A stretch of DNA of 64,000 bases from contig AP014683.1 in the NCBI GenBank assembly GCA_000828975.1, forward strand, positions 1,255,520-1,319,519, written 5' to 3'. Both the position numbers and the translations under genes were made by a program. The stretch's first letter is position 1. Every line of letters starts with the position of its first letter. Under the pieces are notes generated by a model. That model did not search any database, was not told where the DNA came from, and worked only from the letters and a program-made list of their open reading frames with translations. Below are positions 19,852 through 29,090 of the stretch, piece by piece. This DNA is from Burkholderiales bacterium GJ-E10 (GTDB lineage: Bacteria > Pseudomonadota > Gammaproteobacteria > Burkholderiales > Burkholderiaceae_F).

Positions 19852-20652
19852 ATGGTTTTCGACACCCATTGCCACCTCGATGCCGCGGAGTTCGATGCCG
19901 ACCGCGATGCCGTGGTCGCGCGTGCGCGCGCCGCGGGGGTGACGATGATGGTGCTGCCCGCGGTCGCGCCGGCCGCGTTCGACCGGGTGCGGGAGTGTGC
20001 ACATCGCTACGAATCGGCCTATACCTTGGGCATCCACCCGCTGTACGTCACCCGGGAGGGCGCGGAAGGCGACCTGGCGCGTCTGGAGCGCGCGGTCGCC
20101 GGGGCGCTGGGCGATCCGCGCTTCGTCGGCGTCGGCGAGATCGGCCTCGATTTCCTGCCGGGGACGCCGGACCCGGCGTTGCAGGAGGCGGTCTACCGCC
20201 GGCAACTGGAGCTGGCCCGACGGCATGGCCTGCCGGTGATCCTGCATGTGCGCCGCTCCGCCGACCGCCTGCTCTACCACCTGCGGCGGGTCGGCGGCGT
20301 GTCCGGCATCGCACACGCCTTCAACGGTTCGGAGGTCCAGGCGCAGGGGTTTCTCGATCTCGGATTCAAGCTGGGATTCGGCGGCGCGGTCACCTACGAC
20401 GGTTCCTTGCGCATCCGCGCCTTCGCCCAGCGCCTGCCCCTGGATGCGCTGGTGCTGGAAACCGATGCGCCGGACATCCCGCCGCAATGGCTGCGCGGCG
20501 CCGGGGGCGCCGTGCTGCGCAACGAACCGGCCGAACTGGTGCGGATCGCGGCCGTGATTGCCGGACTGCGCGGCATTTCCCTCGAAGCCCTGGGGGCGGC
20601 GACCCGGAACAACGCGCTGGCGGCGCTGCCGCGCCTGATGGCGCGGGACTAG
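19852..20652 (+). CDS. tatD: TatD-family metal-dependent DNase
   Basis: The 266-residue TIM-barrel hydrolase has the family metal ligands in DTHCHLD (start), GEIGLDF (middle), ILHVRRS, HAFNGS and ETDAPDIPP. Members act as 3'-5' exonucleases or deoxynucleases in DNA repair and fragmentation. It is divergent from lolC, with 118 bp between the two. Confidence 0.93.
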   Translation: MVFDTHCHLDAAEFDADRDAVVARARAAGVTMMVLPAVAPAAFDRVRECAHRYESAYTLGIHPLYVTREGAEGDLARLERAVAGALGDPRFVGVGEIGLDFLPGTPDPALQEAVYRRQLELARRHGLPVILHVRRSADRLLYHLRRVGGVSGIAHAFNGSEVQAQGFLDLGFKLGFGGAVTYDGSLRIRAFAQRLPLDALVLETDAPDIPPQWLRGAGGAVLRNEPAELVRIAAVIAGLRGISLEALGAATRNNALAALPRLMARD

Positions 20653-20740
20653 GGACTAGTCCGGTGCTTCGGAAAGGTTGGCACGAAAGGAAGGATCGCC
20701 ATCGACGGGGAATTACGCCGATGGCGCTTGCCCCGCGCCG

Positions 20741-20812
20741 GCGAGCGGTGGCTGCGCCCCGCCGGGACCGGCTACGCGGTGGTCGCCCCTGCGGGGCGCA
20801 GCCGCCGCTCGC
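20741..20812. repeat. long imperfect hairpin downstream of tatD
   Basis: 22-nt arms (20741-20762 and 20791-20812) pair with one mismatch around 28 nt. The gap between tatD and comEC is otherwise without a gene. There is no T-tract, so it is either a Rho-type 3' structure or a repetitive palindromic element. Confidence 0.6.
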
Positions 20813-20869
20813 AGTTAAGACCTCGACCGGGTAAACAAGCCTCCCCCCATTGCGGTCCCACGAAACAGA

Positions 20870-23398
20870 GTGAAGCGCCACACTAGTGCACTACCGCGGT
20901 CACGGCAAGGGATCGTGGCGGGCGGCATGGTGCTCCCTGCGGCCTTGGCCGCGTTCGTCGCCGGCGTGATCGCCCTGCAACAGGGGGCCACGCTGCCCGC
21001 CCCATGGGTGCTGGCGACTCTGGGCGGGGCGGCGGGCAGCGCGCTCTTCGCTGCACGCTTCATCCCCCATGTCGGTGCTCCCGCGGTCGGCGGATCCGGA
21101 ACGCAAGGGCTGCGCATCGCGGCCATCCTCCTCGCCGCGGCTGCGCTCGGCTTCTCCTACGCCGGCATCCGCGCCCACGTTCGCCTCGCCGATGCGCTCG
21201 CCTACGCCGACGAAGGCCGCGATCTGCGCGTGCGCGGCATCGTCGCCACGCTGCCCGCGCAGTACGAGGATGCCGTCCGCTTCGAGTTCGCGGTGGAGAA
21301 GGTGCTGGATTCCCGCGTCCACGTTCCCGCGCACCTCGCGCTCAGCTGGCATCGCCCGCCCCCGACGCTGCTGCCGGCCCAGCGGTGGGAGTTCTCGGTG
21401 CGCCTGCGGCGCCCGCAGGGCCTGTGCAATCCGGGCGGCTTCGACGCCGAAGCCTGGATGCTCGAAGCCGGAATCCGCGCGCAGGGAACGGTACGGACCG
21501 GACGCCGCGAGCGCCCGCCGGTGCTGGTCGCGCAGCGGGTCTGGCGCTTCGATCCGCTGATCGACCGCGCCCGCGCCGTGCTGCGTGCCCGCCTGCAGCG
21601 CGCACTCGGGTCGCGGCGCTATCGTCCAGTGATCGTCGCCCTGGTCATGGGCGATCAGGGCGGCATCTCGCAGGACGACTGGGCGCTGTTCAATCGCACC
21701 GGAGTCTCGCATCTCATCAGCATCTCGGGATTGCACATCACGATGATCGCGGGCGCCGTGGCGCTGCTGGCCGGCGGATTGTGGCGCCGCAGCGCAGCCC
21801 TGCTGCGCATCGCCAACGTCCAGACCGTGCGCGCCGCGGCCGGGATGACGGGAGGGTGGGCCTACTGTCTGCTTGCCGGCTGGGGCGTGCCGGCCCAGCG
21901 CACGCTGCTGATGCTCGGTGTCGTGGCGGCGGCGGTGTGCCTGCGCGTGCGGCCGGGGTCGGCGACGATTCTCGCCGCCGCGGCGGCGCTCGTCTGCCTC
22001 TGGGATCCGTGGGCCGTCCTGGCCGCCGGCTTCTGGCTGTCCTTCGGCGCCGTGGCGTGCATCCTGTTCGCGAGCAGCGGCCGCGTGCACGCCGGATCCG
22101 AACGGGGCGCCGCCTTGCGTGAGGCGGTCCGCGCGCAGGCCGCCATCACGGTGGGCCAGGTGCCGCTCACTCTGGCGATCTTCGGCCAGGTGTCGCTGGC
22201 CGGGCCGATCGCCAACGCCGTGGCGATTCCGCTCGTGAGCTACGTCGTCGCGCCGCTCGCGCTCGGGGGCGCGGCGCTGCTCGGCTTCGGCGCGCCGGGC
22301 CGCTGGGCGGGGACGGAGCTGCTGCACGGCGCCGAGCGCGTCTTCGCGGCTCTGGCATGGTTTCTGCATCGTTGTACCGCGCCGTCCTGGTCATGGATGT
22401 CGCTGCCGGTGCCGCCGCTGTGGACGATCGTCGCTGCCACGCTCGGCTGTGCCTGGCTGCTGGCTCCCGGTGGGTGGCCGGCTCCGTGGGCCGGACTTTG
22501 CTGGCTGGCTCCGATGTTCCTCTGGCCGGTGCCGCGGCCCGCACCCGGAGACCTCTGGGTGACGGCGCTCGACGTGGGGCAAGGAATGGGGGTGGTCCTG
22601 GAAACGGCCGATGCGGTGGCGATCTTTGATACCGGCCCGCGCGTTTCGCCCAGCGCCGATGCCGGCAGCCGGGTGATCGCGCCGTACCTGCGCATGCGCG
22701 GCGTGCGGCGGATCGATGCGCTCATCGTGTCGCATCGCGATCGCGATCACGCGGGCGGCGCGGCGTCGCTGCTGGCCGCCTTTCCCGTCGGCCAGGTCTG
22801 GAGTTCGGTCGCGGCGGGGGATCCGCTGCTCGCGGGGGCGCGCACGGTGCATCGCTGTCGCGCCGGCGCGCGCTTTGCCGTCGGTTCGATCGCATTCTCG
22901 GTGCTGAGTCCGCCGGCGTCGATCTATGCCCGGCGCAACGCGACCACCAACGAGCGGAGTTGCGTGGTCCTGGCCCGGGTCGGCGCACACCGGGTGCTGC
23001 TCACCGGCGACGTGCCGGTGCGCGAAGAGCGCGCATTGGTGCAGGCCGCGGCCTCCGCCGGCCGCAGCGTGCATGCCGACCTGATGCTCGCGCCCCATCA
23101 CGGCAGCCGCAGTTCGTCGAGCGAGGACTTGCTGGCTGCCGTCGCACCCCGCTGGGCCTCGGTCCAGGACGGCTATCGCAACCGTTATCACCACCCGGAC
23201 CCTGCAGTGCTGATGCGCTACGCCGCGCACGGCATCCCCGTGCTGCGATCGGATCGACTGGGGGCGGTGCGGTGGCGGTGGTCGGCGCGGGGCACGACGC
23301 TGGAGCGATGGCGCATCGATCATCGGCGATACTGGTACAACCTGCCCGGCCCCTCGACCGGGACGATGGCAAAATCCGGACGAAGGGATGCCCGATGA
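20870..23398 (+). CDS. comEC: DNA internalization channel ComEC/Rec2
   Basis: The 842-residue protein transports one strand of incoming DNA across the inner membrane during natural transformation. It has N-terminal hydrophobic segments, an OB-like periplasmic domain, the competence core with HLISISGLHITMIAGAVA, several helices, and a C-terminal metallo-beta-lactamase-like domain with SHRDRDHAGG and APHHGSRSSSSEDL. The annotated start is a GTG; an ATG at 20929 is an alternative. The stop overlaps the next gene (ATGA). Confidence 0.93.
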   Translation: MKRHTSALPRSRQGIVAGGMVLPAALAAFVAGVIALQQGATLPAPWVLATLGGAAGSALFAARFIPHVGAPAVGGSGTQGLRIAAILLAAAALGFSYAGIRAHVRLADALAYADEGRDLRVRGIVATLPAQYEDAVRFEFAVEKVLDSRVHVPAHLALSWHRPPPTLLPAQRWEFSVRLRRPQGLCNPGGFDAEAWMLEAGIRAQGTVRTGRRERPPVLVAQRVWRFDPLIDRARAVLRARLQRALGSRRYRPVIVALVMGDQGGISQDDWALFNRTGVSHLISISGLHITMIAGAVALLAGGLWRRSAALLRIANVQTVRAAAGMTGGWAYCLLAGWGVPAQRTLLMLGVVAAAVCLRVRPGSATILAAAAALVCLWDPWAVLAAGFWLSFGAVACILFASSGRVHAGSERGAALREAVRAQAAITVGQVPLTLAIFGQVSLAGPIANAVAIPLVSYVVAPLALGGAALLGFGAPGRWAGTELLHGAERVFAALAWFLHRCTAPSWSWMSLPVPPLWTIVAATLGCAWLLAPGGWPAPWAGLCWLAPMFLWPVPRPAPGDLWVTALDVGQGMGVVLETADAVAIFDTGPRVSPSADAGSRVIAPYLRMRGVRRIDALIVSHRDRDHAGGAASLLAAFPVGQVWSSVAAGDPLLAGARTVHRCRAGARFAVGSIAFSVLSPPASIYARRNATTNERSCVVLARVGAHRVLLTGDVPVREERALVQAAASAGRSVHADLMLAPHHGSRSSSSEDLLAAVAPRWASVQDGYRNRYHHPDPAVLMRYAAHGIPVLRSDRLGAVRWRWSARGTTLERWRIDHRRYWYNLPGPSTGTMAKSGRRDAR

Positions 23399-24270
23399 CC
23401 GAAACGCCCCGCTTCCATGCCGTCCGCTGCCTCGACGCCACAGGGTTCCACACCATGCGCTACGCGCAGTGGGGCGACCCCACCAACCCGCGCGCGGTGA
23501 TCTGCGTACATGGCTTGAACCGCGTGGGGCGCGACTTCGACCACCTGGCGCGCGCGTTGAGCGCCCGGTACCGGGTGGTCTGCCCGGATCTTCCGGGGCG
23601 GGGCACCAGCGACTGGCTGCGGGATCCGCAAGGGTATGGGATCGAGCCGACCGCTGCCGACCTGGTTACGCTCATCGCCCGCCTCGACGTGGAAACGGTC
23701 GCCTGGGTCGGAACCTCGTTCGGTGGCTTGATCGGTATCGCCCTCGCGGGGCTTGCGCAATCCCCGATCACGCGGCTGGTCATCAACGACATCGGCCCCC
23801 ATCTCGAATGGACCGGCCTGGCGCAGATCGGCGCCCATCTCGGCCGCGACCCCCGGTTCGCATCGGTCGAGGAGGCGGTGGCCTATCAGCGCACGGTTTC
23901 GGCCGGCGCGGCGATGCGCAACGATGCGGAGTGGCGCGAGATGACGCTCTCGGTGCTCAAGCGCGATGGCGACGGCTACGTGTTCCACTACGACCCCGCG
24001 ATCGCCGAGGTCCTGCGTGCGATGGACCCGAAGGCGTTGCGCGCCGCCGAACAGCAGATGTGGCAGCGCTACGACGCGATCGCCTGCCCGACCTTGCTGC
24101 TGCATGGAGAAAAATCCGACATCCTGGGTGCGGACACCGTTGCGGCGATGCAGCGTCGCGGGCCGCGGCCGCAGGTCGTCACCGTTCCGGGGGTCGGTCA
24201 CGCACCGATGTTCTTCGATTCGGCTCAGATCGCCGCGGTGCGCGATTTCCTGTTCGCGGAGGCCGGATGA
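23395..24270 (+). CDS. alpha/beta-fold hydrolase
   Basis: The 291-residue protein has an HG oxyanion motif (VICVHGLNRVGRDFDHLA), the nucleophile elbow GTSFGGLIG (Ser), the acid in LLHGEKSDIL and the His in VPGVGHAPMFF. It is cytosolic, with no signal peptide. The substrate is unknown. It overlaps comEC and relA by 4 nt each and so is translated with them. Confidence 0.9.
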   Translation: MTETPRFHAVRCLDATGFHTMRYAQWGDPTNPRAVICVHGLNRVGRDFDHLARALSARYRVVCPDLPGRGTSDWLRDPQGYGIEPTAADLVTLIARLDVETVAWVGTSFGGLIGIALAGLAQSPITRLVINDIGPHLEWTGLAQIGAHLGRDPRFASVEEAVAYQRTVSAGAAMRNDAEWREMTLSVLKRDGDGYVFHYDPAIAEVLRAMDPKALRAAEQQMWQRYDAIACPTLLLHGEKSDILGADTVAAMQRRGPRPQVVTVPGVGHAPMFFDSAQIAAVRDFLFAEAG

Positions 24271-26477
24271 GCCGGGACGACGGAAACCGCGGCGCCCCGA
24301 CCGACGCGCCGCCGGTCCATCCCGATCCGGCGCACGCTCGGGAACTGGCCTTTTCCTTGTACGCCGACCGGACGCTGGAGACCGGCGAGCCGCTGGCCGC
24401 GCACGCCGATGGCCTCGCCCGGATCGTGCAGACCGTTCGCACCGATCCCGACCTCGCCGCCGCGGCCTATCTGTTCGCCGCCGACACGGTGATGCGCGAT
24501 GCCGACCGCTGGCTGCGCAGCCACTTCGGCGCGTCGGTGGCGCGGCTCGTCGCCGATCTGCGGCAGCTGCGCCAGCTTTCCGAAACGGTGCGGGCGCGCA
24601 GCGGCCGGGACGATCCCGCGACGCGCGACCGCGCCGCCGCCGCCGCGCAGGAGGAAGCCCTGCGCCGCATGGTGCTGGCGATGGCCAACGATCTGCGCGT
24701 CGTCCTCCTGCGGCTGGCGTCGCGCCTGCAGACCTTGCGCTATCTCGCCGCCGTGCGCCATCCCCGTGCCGAGGAATACGCGCGCGAAACCCGGATGCTC
24801 TACGCGCCGCTGGCCAATCGCCTCGGAATCTGGCAACTGAAATGGGAGATGGAGGATCTTGCGCTGCGGTTCCTCGAGCCGGAAACCTATCAGCGGATCG
24901 CACGGGCGCTCGAAGAGAAGCGCGGGCAGCGCGAACAACGGGTGCAGGACGCCGAGACGACGCTGCGCGATCTGCTTGCCGCCCACGGCATCGCGGGCGA
25001 GGTGAGCGGGCGGCCCAAGCACATCGCCAGCATCGCCGCCAAGATGCGGTTGAAGAATCTTCCGTTCGAGCGCGTGTTCGACCAGCGGGCGCTGCGCGTG
25101 CTCGTCGATCGCGTCGAGCAGTGCTACGAGGTCCTCGCGCTGGCGCACCAGCGCTGGCGCCAGATCGAAAGCGAGTACGACGACTACATCGCCCGGCCCA
25201 AGGCCAACGGCTATCAGTCGCTGCATACGGTGGTGGAGGACGACGACGGGCGACCGCTGGAGATCCAGATCCGCACGCGGGCAATGCACGAACGCGCCGA
25301 ACTGGGCGTCGCGGCGCATTGGCAGTACAAGGAAGGCGGCAAGGGCCGCGGCGGGGGCGACGCTGCGCGTGCCGAACAGGAGACGGTCGCCTGGCTGCGC
25401 CGCCTGCTCGATTGGCGGGAGGAGGTCGAACGCGACGGCGGCGCGCCCGGTGCCGAGGGGCCGGACGTGGCACCGGCCGCCGCACGGGTCTACGCGCTGA
25501 CGCCGGAGGGCAGGGTGGTGGACCTGCCCGCGGGCGCGACCCCCGTCGATTTCGCCTACGCCATCCATACCGAACTCGGTCACCGCTGCCGCGGGGCGCG
25601 GGTCGACGGCGCGCTGGTGCCGCTCCATACCGCGCTGCGCACCGGCCAGACGGTGAAGATCCTTGCCGCGCATGCCGGCGGGCCGAGCCGCGACTGGCTC
25701 AACCCCGAACTCGGATTCACCGCGAGCCCACGGTCGCGCGCCAAGGTGCGGCAGTGGTTCCATGCGCAGGAACACGAACAGTCGGTCGCCGCCGGCCGCG
25801 AGATCGTGCAGCGCGAACTCCAGCGCCTGGGCAAGACCGCGATCAACCAGGAGGATCTCGCGCACCGGATGGGATTCCGCGCCGCCGAGGATCTCTACGT
25901 CGCCGCGACCAAGGACGAATTCAACCTGCGCAGCGTCGAGCACGCGCTCGACGGCGGCAGCACCGAGGCGGCGACGGAGGAGCCGGTTTTTCCGGCGCGG
26001 GCGCCTTCGGCATCGGAAGCCCACGGGCGGGGTGCGATCCTGGTGGTCGGCGTCGACTCGCTGCTGACCGGCCTTGCGCGCTGCTGCCGCCCGATCCCGC
26101 CGGATCCCATCATCGGCTTCGTCACCCGCGGGCGGGGCGTGTCGGTCCATCGCGCGGATTGCCCGAATGCGCGCACGCTGCTCGCGCGCCATCCCGAGCG
26201 GGTGATCGAGGTCGCCTGGGAAGCGCATGCCCGCGGCGAAGAACGCGCCTTCCCGGCCGAGGTGGTGGTGTTCGCCAACGACCGCCAGGGCCTGCTGCGC
26301 GACATCTCGGAAGTGTTCTCGCGCGAAAAGCTCAACGTCGTCGGCGTCAACACCGCGACCCGCCGCGGTCAGGCGCACATGCGCTTCACGGTGGAGGTGC
26401 CGGACAGGGCGGCGTTGCGCCGCTGCCTGGCGCAGCTGGCGGAGGTGAAAGGCGTGGTGATCGCGCGCCGGGCGTGA
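24267..26477 (+). CDS. relA: (p)ppGpp synthetase RelA
   Basis: The 736-residue protein has a degenerate HD hydrolase domain (no HD pair near residues 50-80), a synthetase domain with the RelA-type acidic motif EYDDYIARPKANGYQSLHT (EXDD rather than the SpoT RXKD), a TGS domain (VYALTPEGRVVDLPAGATPVDFAY), a zinc-finger region (RCCRPIPPDPIIGFVTRGRG) and a C-terminal ACT domain. It should make but not degrade ppGpp in response to uncharged tRNA on ribosomes. Confidence 0.96.
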   Translation: MSRDDGNRGAPTDAPPVHPDPAHARELAFSLYADRTLETGEPLAAHADGLARIVQTVRTDPDLAAAAYLFAADTVMRDADRWLRSHFGASVARLVADLRQLRQLSETVRARSGRDDPATRDRAAAAAQEEALRRMVLAMANDLRVVLLRLASRLQTLRYLAAVRHPRAEEYARETRMLYAPLANRLGIWQLKWEMEDLALRFLEPETYQRIARALEEKRGQREQRVQDAETTLRDLLAAHGIAGEVSGRPKHIASIAAKMRLKNLPFERVFDQRALRVLVDRVEQCYEVLALAHQRWRQIESEYDDYIARPKANGYQSLHTVVEDDDGRPLEIQIRTRAMHERAELGVAAHWQYKEGGKGRGGGDAARAEQETVAWLRRLLDWREEVERDGGAPGAEGPDVAPAAARVYALTPEGRVVDLPAGATPVDFAYAIHTELGHRCRGARVDGALVPLHTALRTGQTVKILAAHAGGPSRDWLNPELGFTASPRSRAKVRQWFHAQEHEQSVAAGREIVQRELQRLGKTAINQEDLAHRMGFRAAEDLYVAATKDEFNLRSVEHALDGGSTEAATEEPVFPARAPSASEAHGRGAILVVGVDSLLTGLARCCRPIPPDPIIGFVTRGRGVSVHRADCPNARTLLARHPERVIEVAWEAHARGEERAFPAEVVVFANDRQGLLRDISEVFSREKLNVVGVNTATRRGQAHMRFTVEVPDRAALRRCLAQLAEVKGVVIARRA

Positions 26478-26554
26478 CGATCACGGGGAGACCCGGGGTG
26501 GGGACGGCACCGGCGTGGTGTGTCCCGCCTCGTTCCGTTCGGAGGAGTCGTACC

Positions 26555-27748
26555 ATGACGACGCGGAAAGTCGGCATTGCGGATTATTGGGAGATGAAGG
26601 CTCGCGCGTTCAAGATCGCGTTCGACCGGAAGGCCTTTGCGCGCATCGCATTACTGCTGACCATTGCAGGATGTGCGAACGTCCATTACGAACAAGGCAA
26701 GACCAGCCTTAATGACAAAGAACTGGTATTCGGCAAGATCGTCCTGGTGCGCGACGGCGAAATCGGCACCATCAGCACATTTGGCACCCCGGTCAACATC
26801 GCCCCGCTGGAATCCACCAAAGAGCCCTTGCTCATAACAGAACCCTTGGAAAAGGACGGCCGTTTTTACTGGGTCCTGAAACCCGGCCTGCAGCTCCTCA
26901 ACATCGTGCTGCATGAACCCACTGATGACATCGTTTCGCTCGCCTTCGACGTACCCAACAAGCCCGGCGCATATTATTTTGGTGATCTGATCATGCGCGG
27001 CGAGAAGCATTTCAGCGCCCTGGGAGCAGCAAATGTCCGTCATGTCTCGATCCGTATTTCCGACAATTTCCAGGAAGAAAGGGCCGAATTACTCACGCGC
27101 AACTCCGGCCTGACGATGGATATGATCGGAAGACTTCAGGTTTCCGACGTGAGCAAGGCAAAGGCGCGCGCCGCGTTTTTCCGTACGGTGCTGGATACGG
27201 CGCCGGTCTGTTGCAGCCGGATGTCGGAGTTTACGTTTGAAAATCTGGCACCCGGCAAATCAACGTCCGCGGAAATCGCACGCGGCCAGGGAAGCTTCGA
27301 CTTCGCGACCGGGAAAAGCTACTTCCGTGCGTTCAAATTGCCCGCATATTCGGCACCCTACGCAATCAGCCTGCATAGCAAGGTGATGCCCAGTGGTATT
27401 CCCCACCGGTTTCGCGTATTTGTCCCGGCCGCAGTACTGTTGGACAGCAACTTCCACATCATCGAAACGATCGACCCCAAAGGGTTGCGCCCGATTCCGG
27501 CTTCCATCATGCCGCCGCGAGCTGCTGCGCTTGAGCAGACCATTGCCATCTCTGCAGCCAACGCTCGGGCGAAATACATGGTCCTTTACACTACGGACAA
27601 CCTGCTGGAGCGTCCGCGCCTGACTTCGGTGCCAGGTGTATTCCTGATCCCGGGCGGCGCACTACCTTCCGGCGTACCACAACTGACAGAGATGGAACCC
27701 TGGCCTACGGGGAATATAGAAATTTCGCTCGACGCCGGAACCTCATAG
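26555..27748 (+). CDS. MalM-like putative lipoprotein
   Basis: The 397-residue protein starts behind GGAGGAG. A hydrophobic stretch ends in the lipobox I-A-G-C (Cys about 40), so it is probably lipidated and outside the inner membrane. The C-terminal half resembles the MalM periplasmic domain (SFDFATGKSYFRAFKLP, then RVFVPAAVLLDSNFHI). No mal genes are nearby. The third positions look less GC-rich than in the flanking genes, which suggests a separate origin. Role unknown. Confidence 0.6.
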   Translation: MTTRKVGIADYWEMKARAFKIAFDRKAFARIALLLTIAGCANVHYEQGKTSLNDKELVFGKIVLVRDGEIGTISTFGTPVNIAPLESTKEPLLITEPLEKDGRFYWVLKPGLQLLNIVLHEPTDDIVSLAFDVPNKPGAYYFGDLIMRGEKHFSALGAANVRHVSIRISDNFQEERAELLTRNSGLTMDMIGRLQVSDVSKAKARAAFFRTVLDTAPVCCSRMSEFTFENLAPGKSTSAEIARGQGSFDFATGKSYFRAFKLPAYSAPYAISLHSKVMPSGIPHRFRVFVPAAVLLDSNFHIIETIDPKGLRPIPASIMPPRAAALEQTIAISAANARAKYMVLYTTDNLLERPRLTSVPGVFLIPGGALPSGVPQLTEMEPWPTGNIEISLDAGTS

Positions 27749-27991
27749 CTTGCAGGCGGCGGCGGCGTGATACGTCCTTTTCAGGACGACCTGCTGCATT
27801 CCGGCCACCGCGAGTCGCTCGCGGTTCCGGTACCGGTAGCCGGGGGCCACGTTGCCTAAAACGGCGCGAGGTAGATCCCGCCCGTATCCTCCGCGGGCCG
27901 CCGGGCAAAGAGCCAGCGCAGGACTTCGGCCCACTCGCCGCTGCGCCGACGGCCCGCAAGGACCCGGCGCAGCGGGAAGCCGCCGTGCGCC

Positions 27992-28792
27992 TTACGCCGC
28001 GACCGCTTCGCCATGGGCTGCCAGCAGTTCGAAGTGCCGGGCATAGCGCGGCTTGAGGTTGTCGAGCGACAGCCAGATCAGGAAATCCGCGCTGTTGAAG
28101 TCCGGATCCCACGCGGGCTCGCCGCAGACCCGCGCACCCAGGCGCAGATAGCCTTTGATGAGCGGCGGCATTTCCGGCTGCGACGCCCGGGCGAAGCGCT
28201 CGTGCGGGAAGGGCACGCGCGGGAACACGCGGTATTCCGGATCGGCGAGGTAATACTGCAGGGTGTCGCGCAGCGACGCGGCCTGCATGCCGCCGTCGGC
28301 GAGCGGCGCGCTCGCGCAGCCGATCAGGTGGCGGTAGCGCCCACGGCGCATGTAGCGCGCCAGCCCCGCCCACAGCATCAGGATCGCCGCACCGGTCCGA
28401 TAGTCTGGGTGCACGCAGGAGCGGCCGACCTCGATCAAGGACGGGCGCAGGTGTGCAAAACGCGCCAGATCGAACTCCGACTCGGAGTAGAGGCGGCCGA
28501 TCAACTGGCTGCGGTGGGGCGGCAGAATCCGGTAGGTGCCGATCACCTTGGCGCTGTCGCGATCGCGCACCAGGAGATGGTCGCAATACGCGTCGAATTC
28601 GTCGCGATCGATCCCGTCGTCGGCTCCGCCGGCGAGTTGTGCTCCCATTTCCTGCGCGAAGACGTCGTAGCGCAGGCGTTGCGCTTCCTCCACCTCGCTT
28701 GCGGTCCGGGCAAGTCCTACCGTCAGTACGGCGTTTGCGGCGCGGGGGTCCAGCGTTGCGCCGGCGATCGCATCGGCATCGGTTTGCAGCAT
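27992..28792 (-). CDS. GNAT-type acyltransferase, OlsB/hemolysin-like
   Basis: The 266-residue protein matches the acyl-acyl carrier protein dependent GNAT family (Acetyltransf_5), which includes OlsB that makes lyso-ornithine lipid. Seen are RLRYDVFAQEMGAQL, the YCDHLLVRD strand, IEVGRSCVHPDYRTGAAI and CASAPLADGG. The OlsA partner is not in the window. About 240 bp downstream (27749-27991) hold no recognisable gene. Confidence 0.8.
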   Translation of the reverse strand: MLQTDADAIAGATLDPRAANAVLTVGLARTASEVEEAQRLRYDVFAQEMGAQLAGGADDGIDRDEFDAYCDHLLVRDRDSAKVIGTYRILPPHRSQLIGRLYSESEFDLARFAHLRPSLIEVGRSCVHPDYRTGAAILMLWAGLARYMRRGRYRHLIGCASAPLADGGMQAASLRDTLQYYLADPEYRVFPRVPFPHERFARASQPEMPPLIKGYLRLGARVCGEPAWDPDFNSADFLIWLSLDNLKPRYARHFELLAAHGEAVAA

Positions 28793-28925
28793 CGTTCCAT
28801 CCTCTGGTTGCCTATCGATGCGCCCACTGTATGTCCGGCGGCTTTCACGTTCGTGAACGGGCGGTGACCCGGATGTGACGCCCGCAAGGGTTCCGCGATT
28901 TCGTGTAAGATGCGCGCTTCGCTTC

Positions 28926-29002
28926 AGGCGCGTAGCTCAGCTGGTTAGAGCACCACCTTGACATGGTGGGGGTCGTTGGTTCGAGTCCAATCGCGCCTAC
29001 CA
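28926..29002 (+). tRNA. tRNA-Val (anticodon GAC)
   Basis: The 77-nt cloverleaf has acceptor arms AGGCGCG / CGCGCCT, D-arm TAGCTCAGCTGGTTAGAGC, anticodon stem CCACC / GGTGG with loop TTGACAT, T-arm GGTTCGAGTCC and an encoded CCA. Anticodon GAC reads GUC. A tyrosine integrase gene ends 89 bp downstream, so the 3' end of this tRNA is the probable attachment site of the element that follows. Confidence 0.97.
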
Positions 29003-29042
29003 AATTTTCAAGCAAATCAGTTAGTTACGGAACAAAACGATG

Positions 29043-29062
29043 CCGCCCTTCGGGGCGGTTTT
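29043..29062 (+). terminator. intrinsic terminator after tRNA-Val
   Basis: CCGCCC-TTCG-GGGCGG followed by TTTT: a perfect 6-bp stem with the very stable UUCG loop and a short T-run, 40 nt after the tRNA. It lies beyond the expected crossover point, so it may have been brought by the element to replace the native terminator. Confidence 0.75.
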
Positions 29063-29090
29063 GCTGGGTGTGTCCAAAATGTGTCCACAA

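Noticed and set aside
27749-27991. Short minus-strand frames downstream of the OlsB-like gene, including one ending DTGGIYLAPF
   Set aside because: No ribosome site, no recognisable domain, and two competing frames. I see no supported gene in this gap.
29064-29090. Two TGTGTCCA copies near the integrase stop as arm-type integrase sites
   Set aside because: Only two copies in 20 bp and partly tied to the gene end; too little to call.
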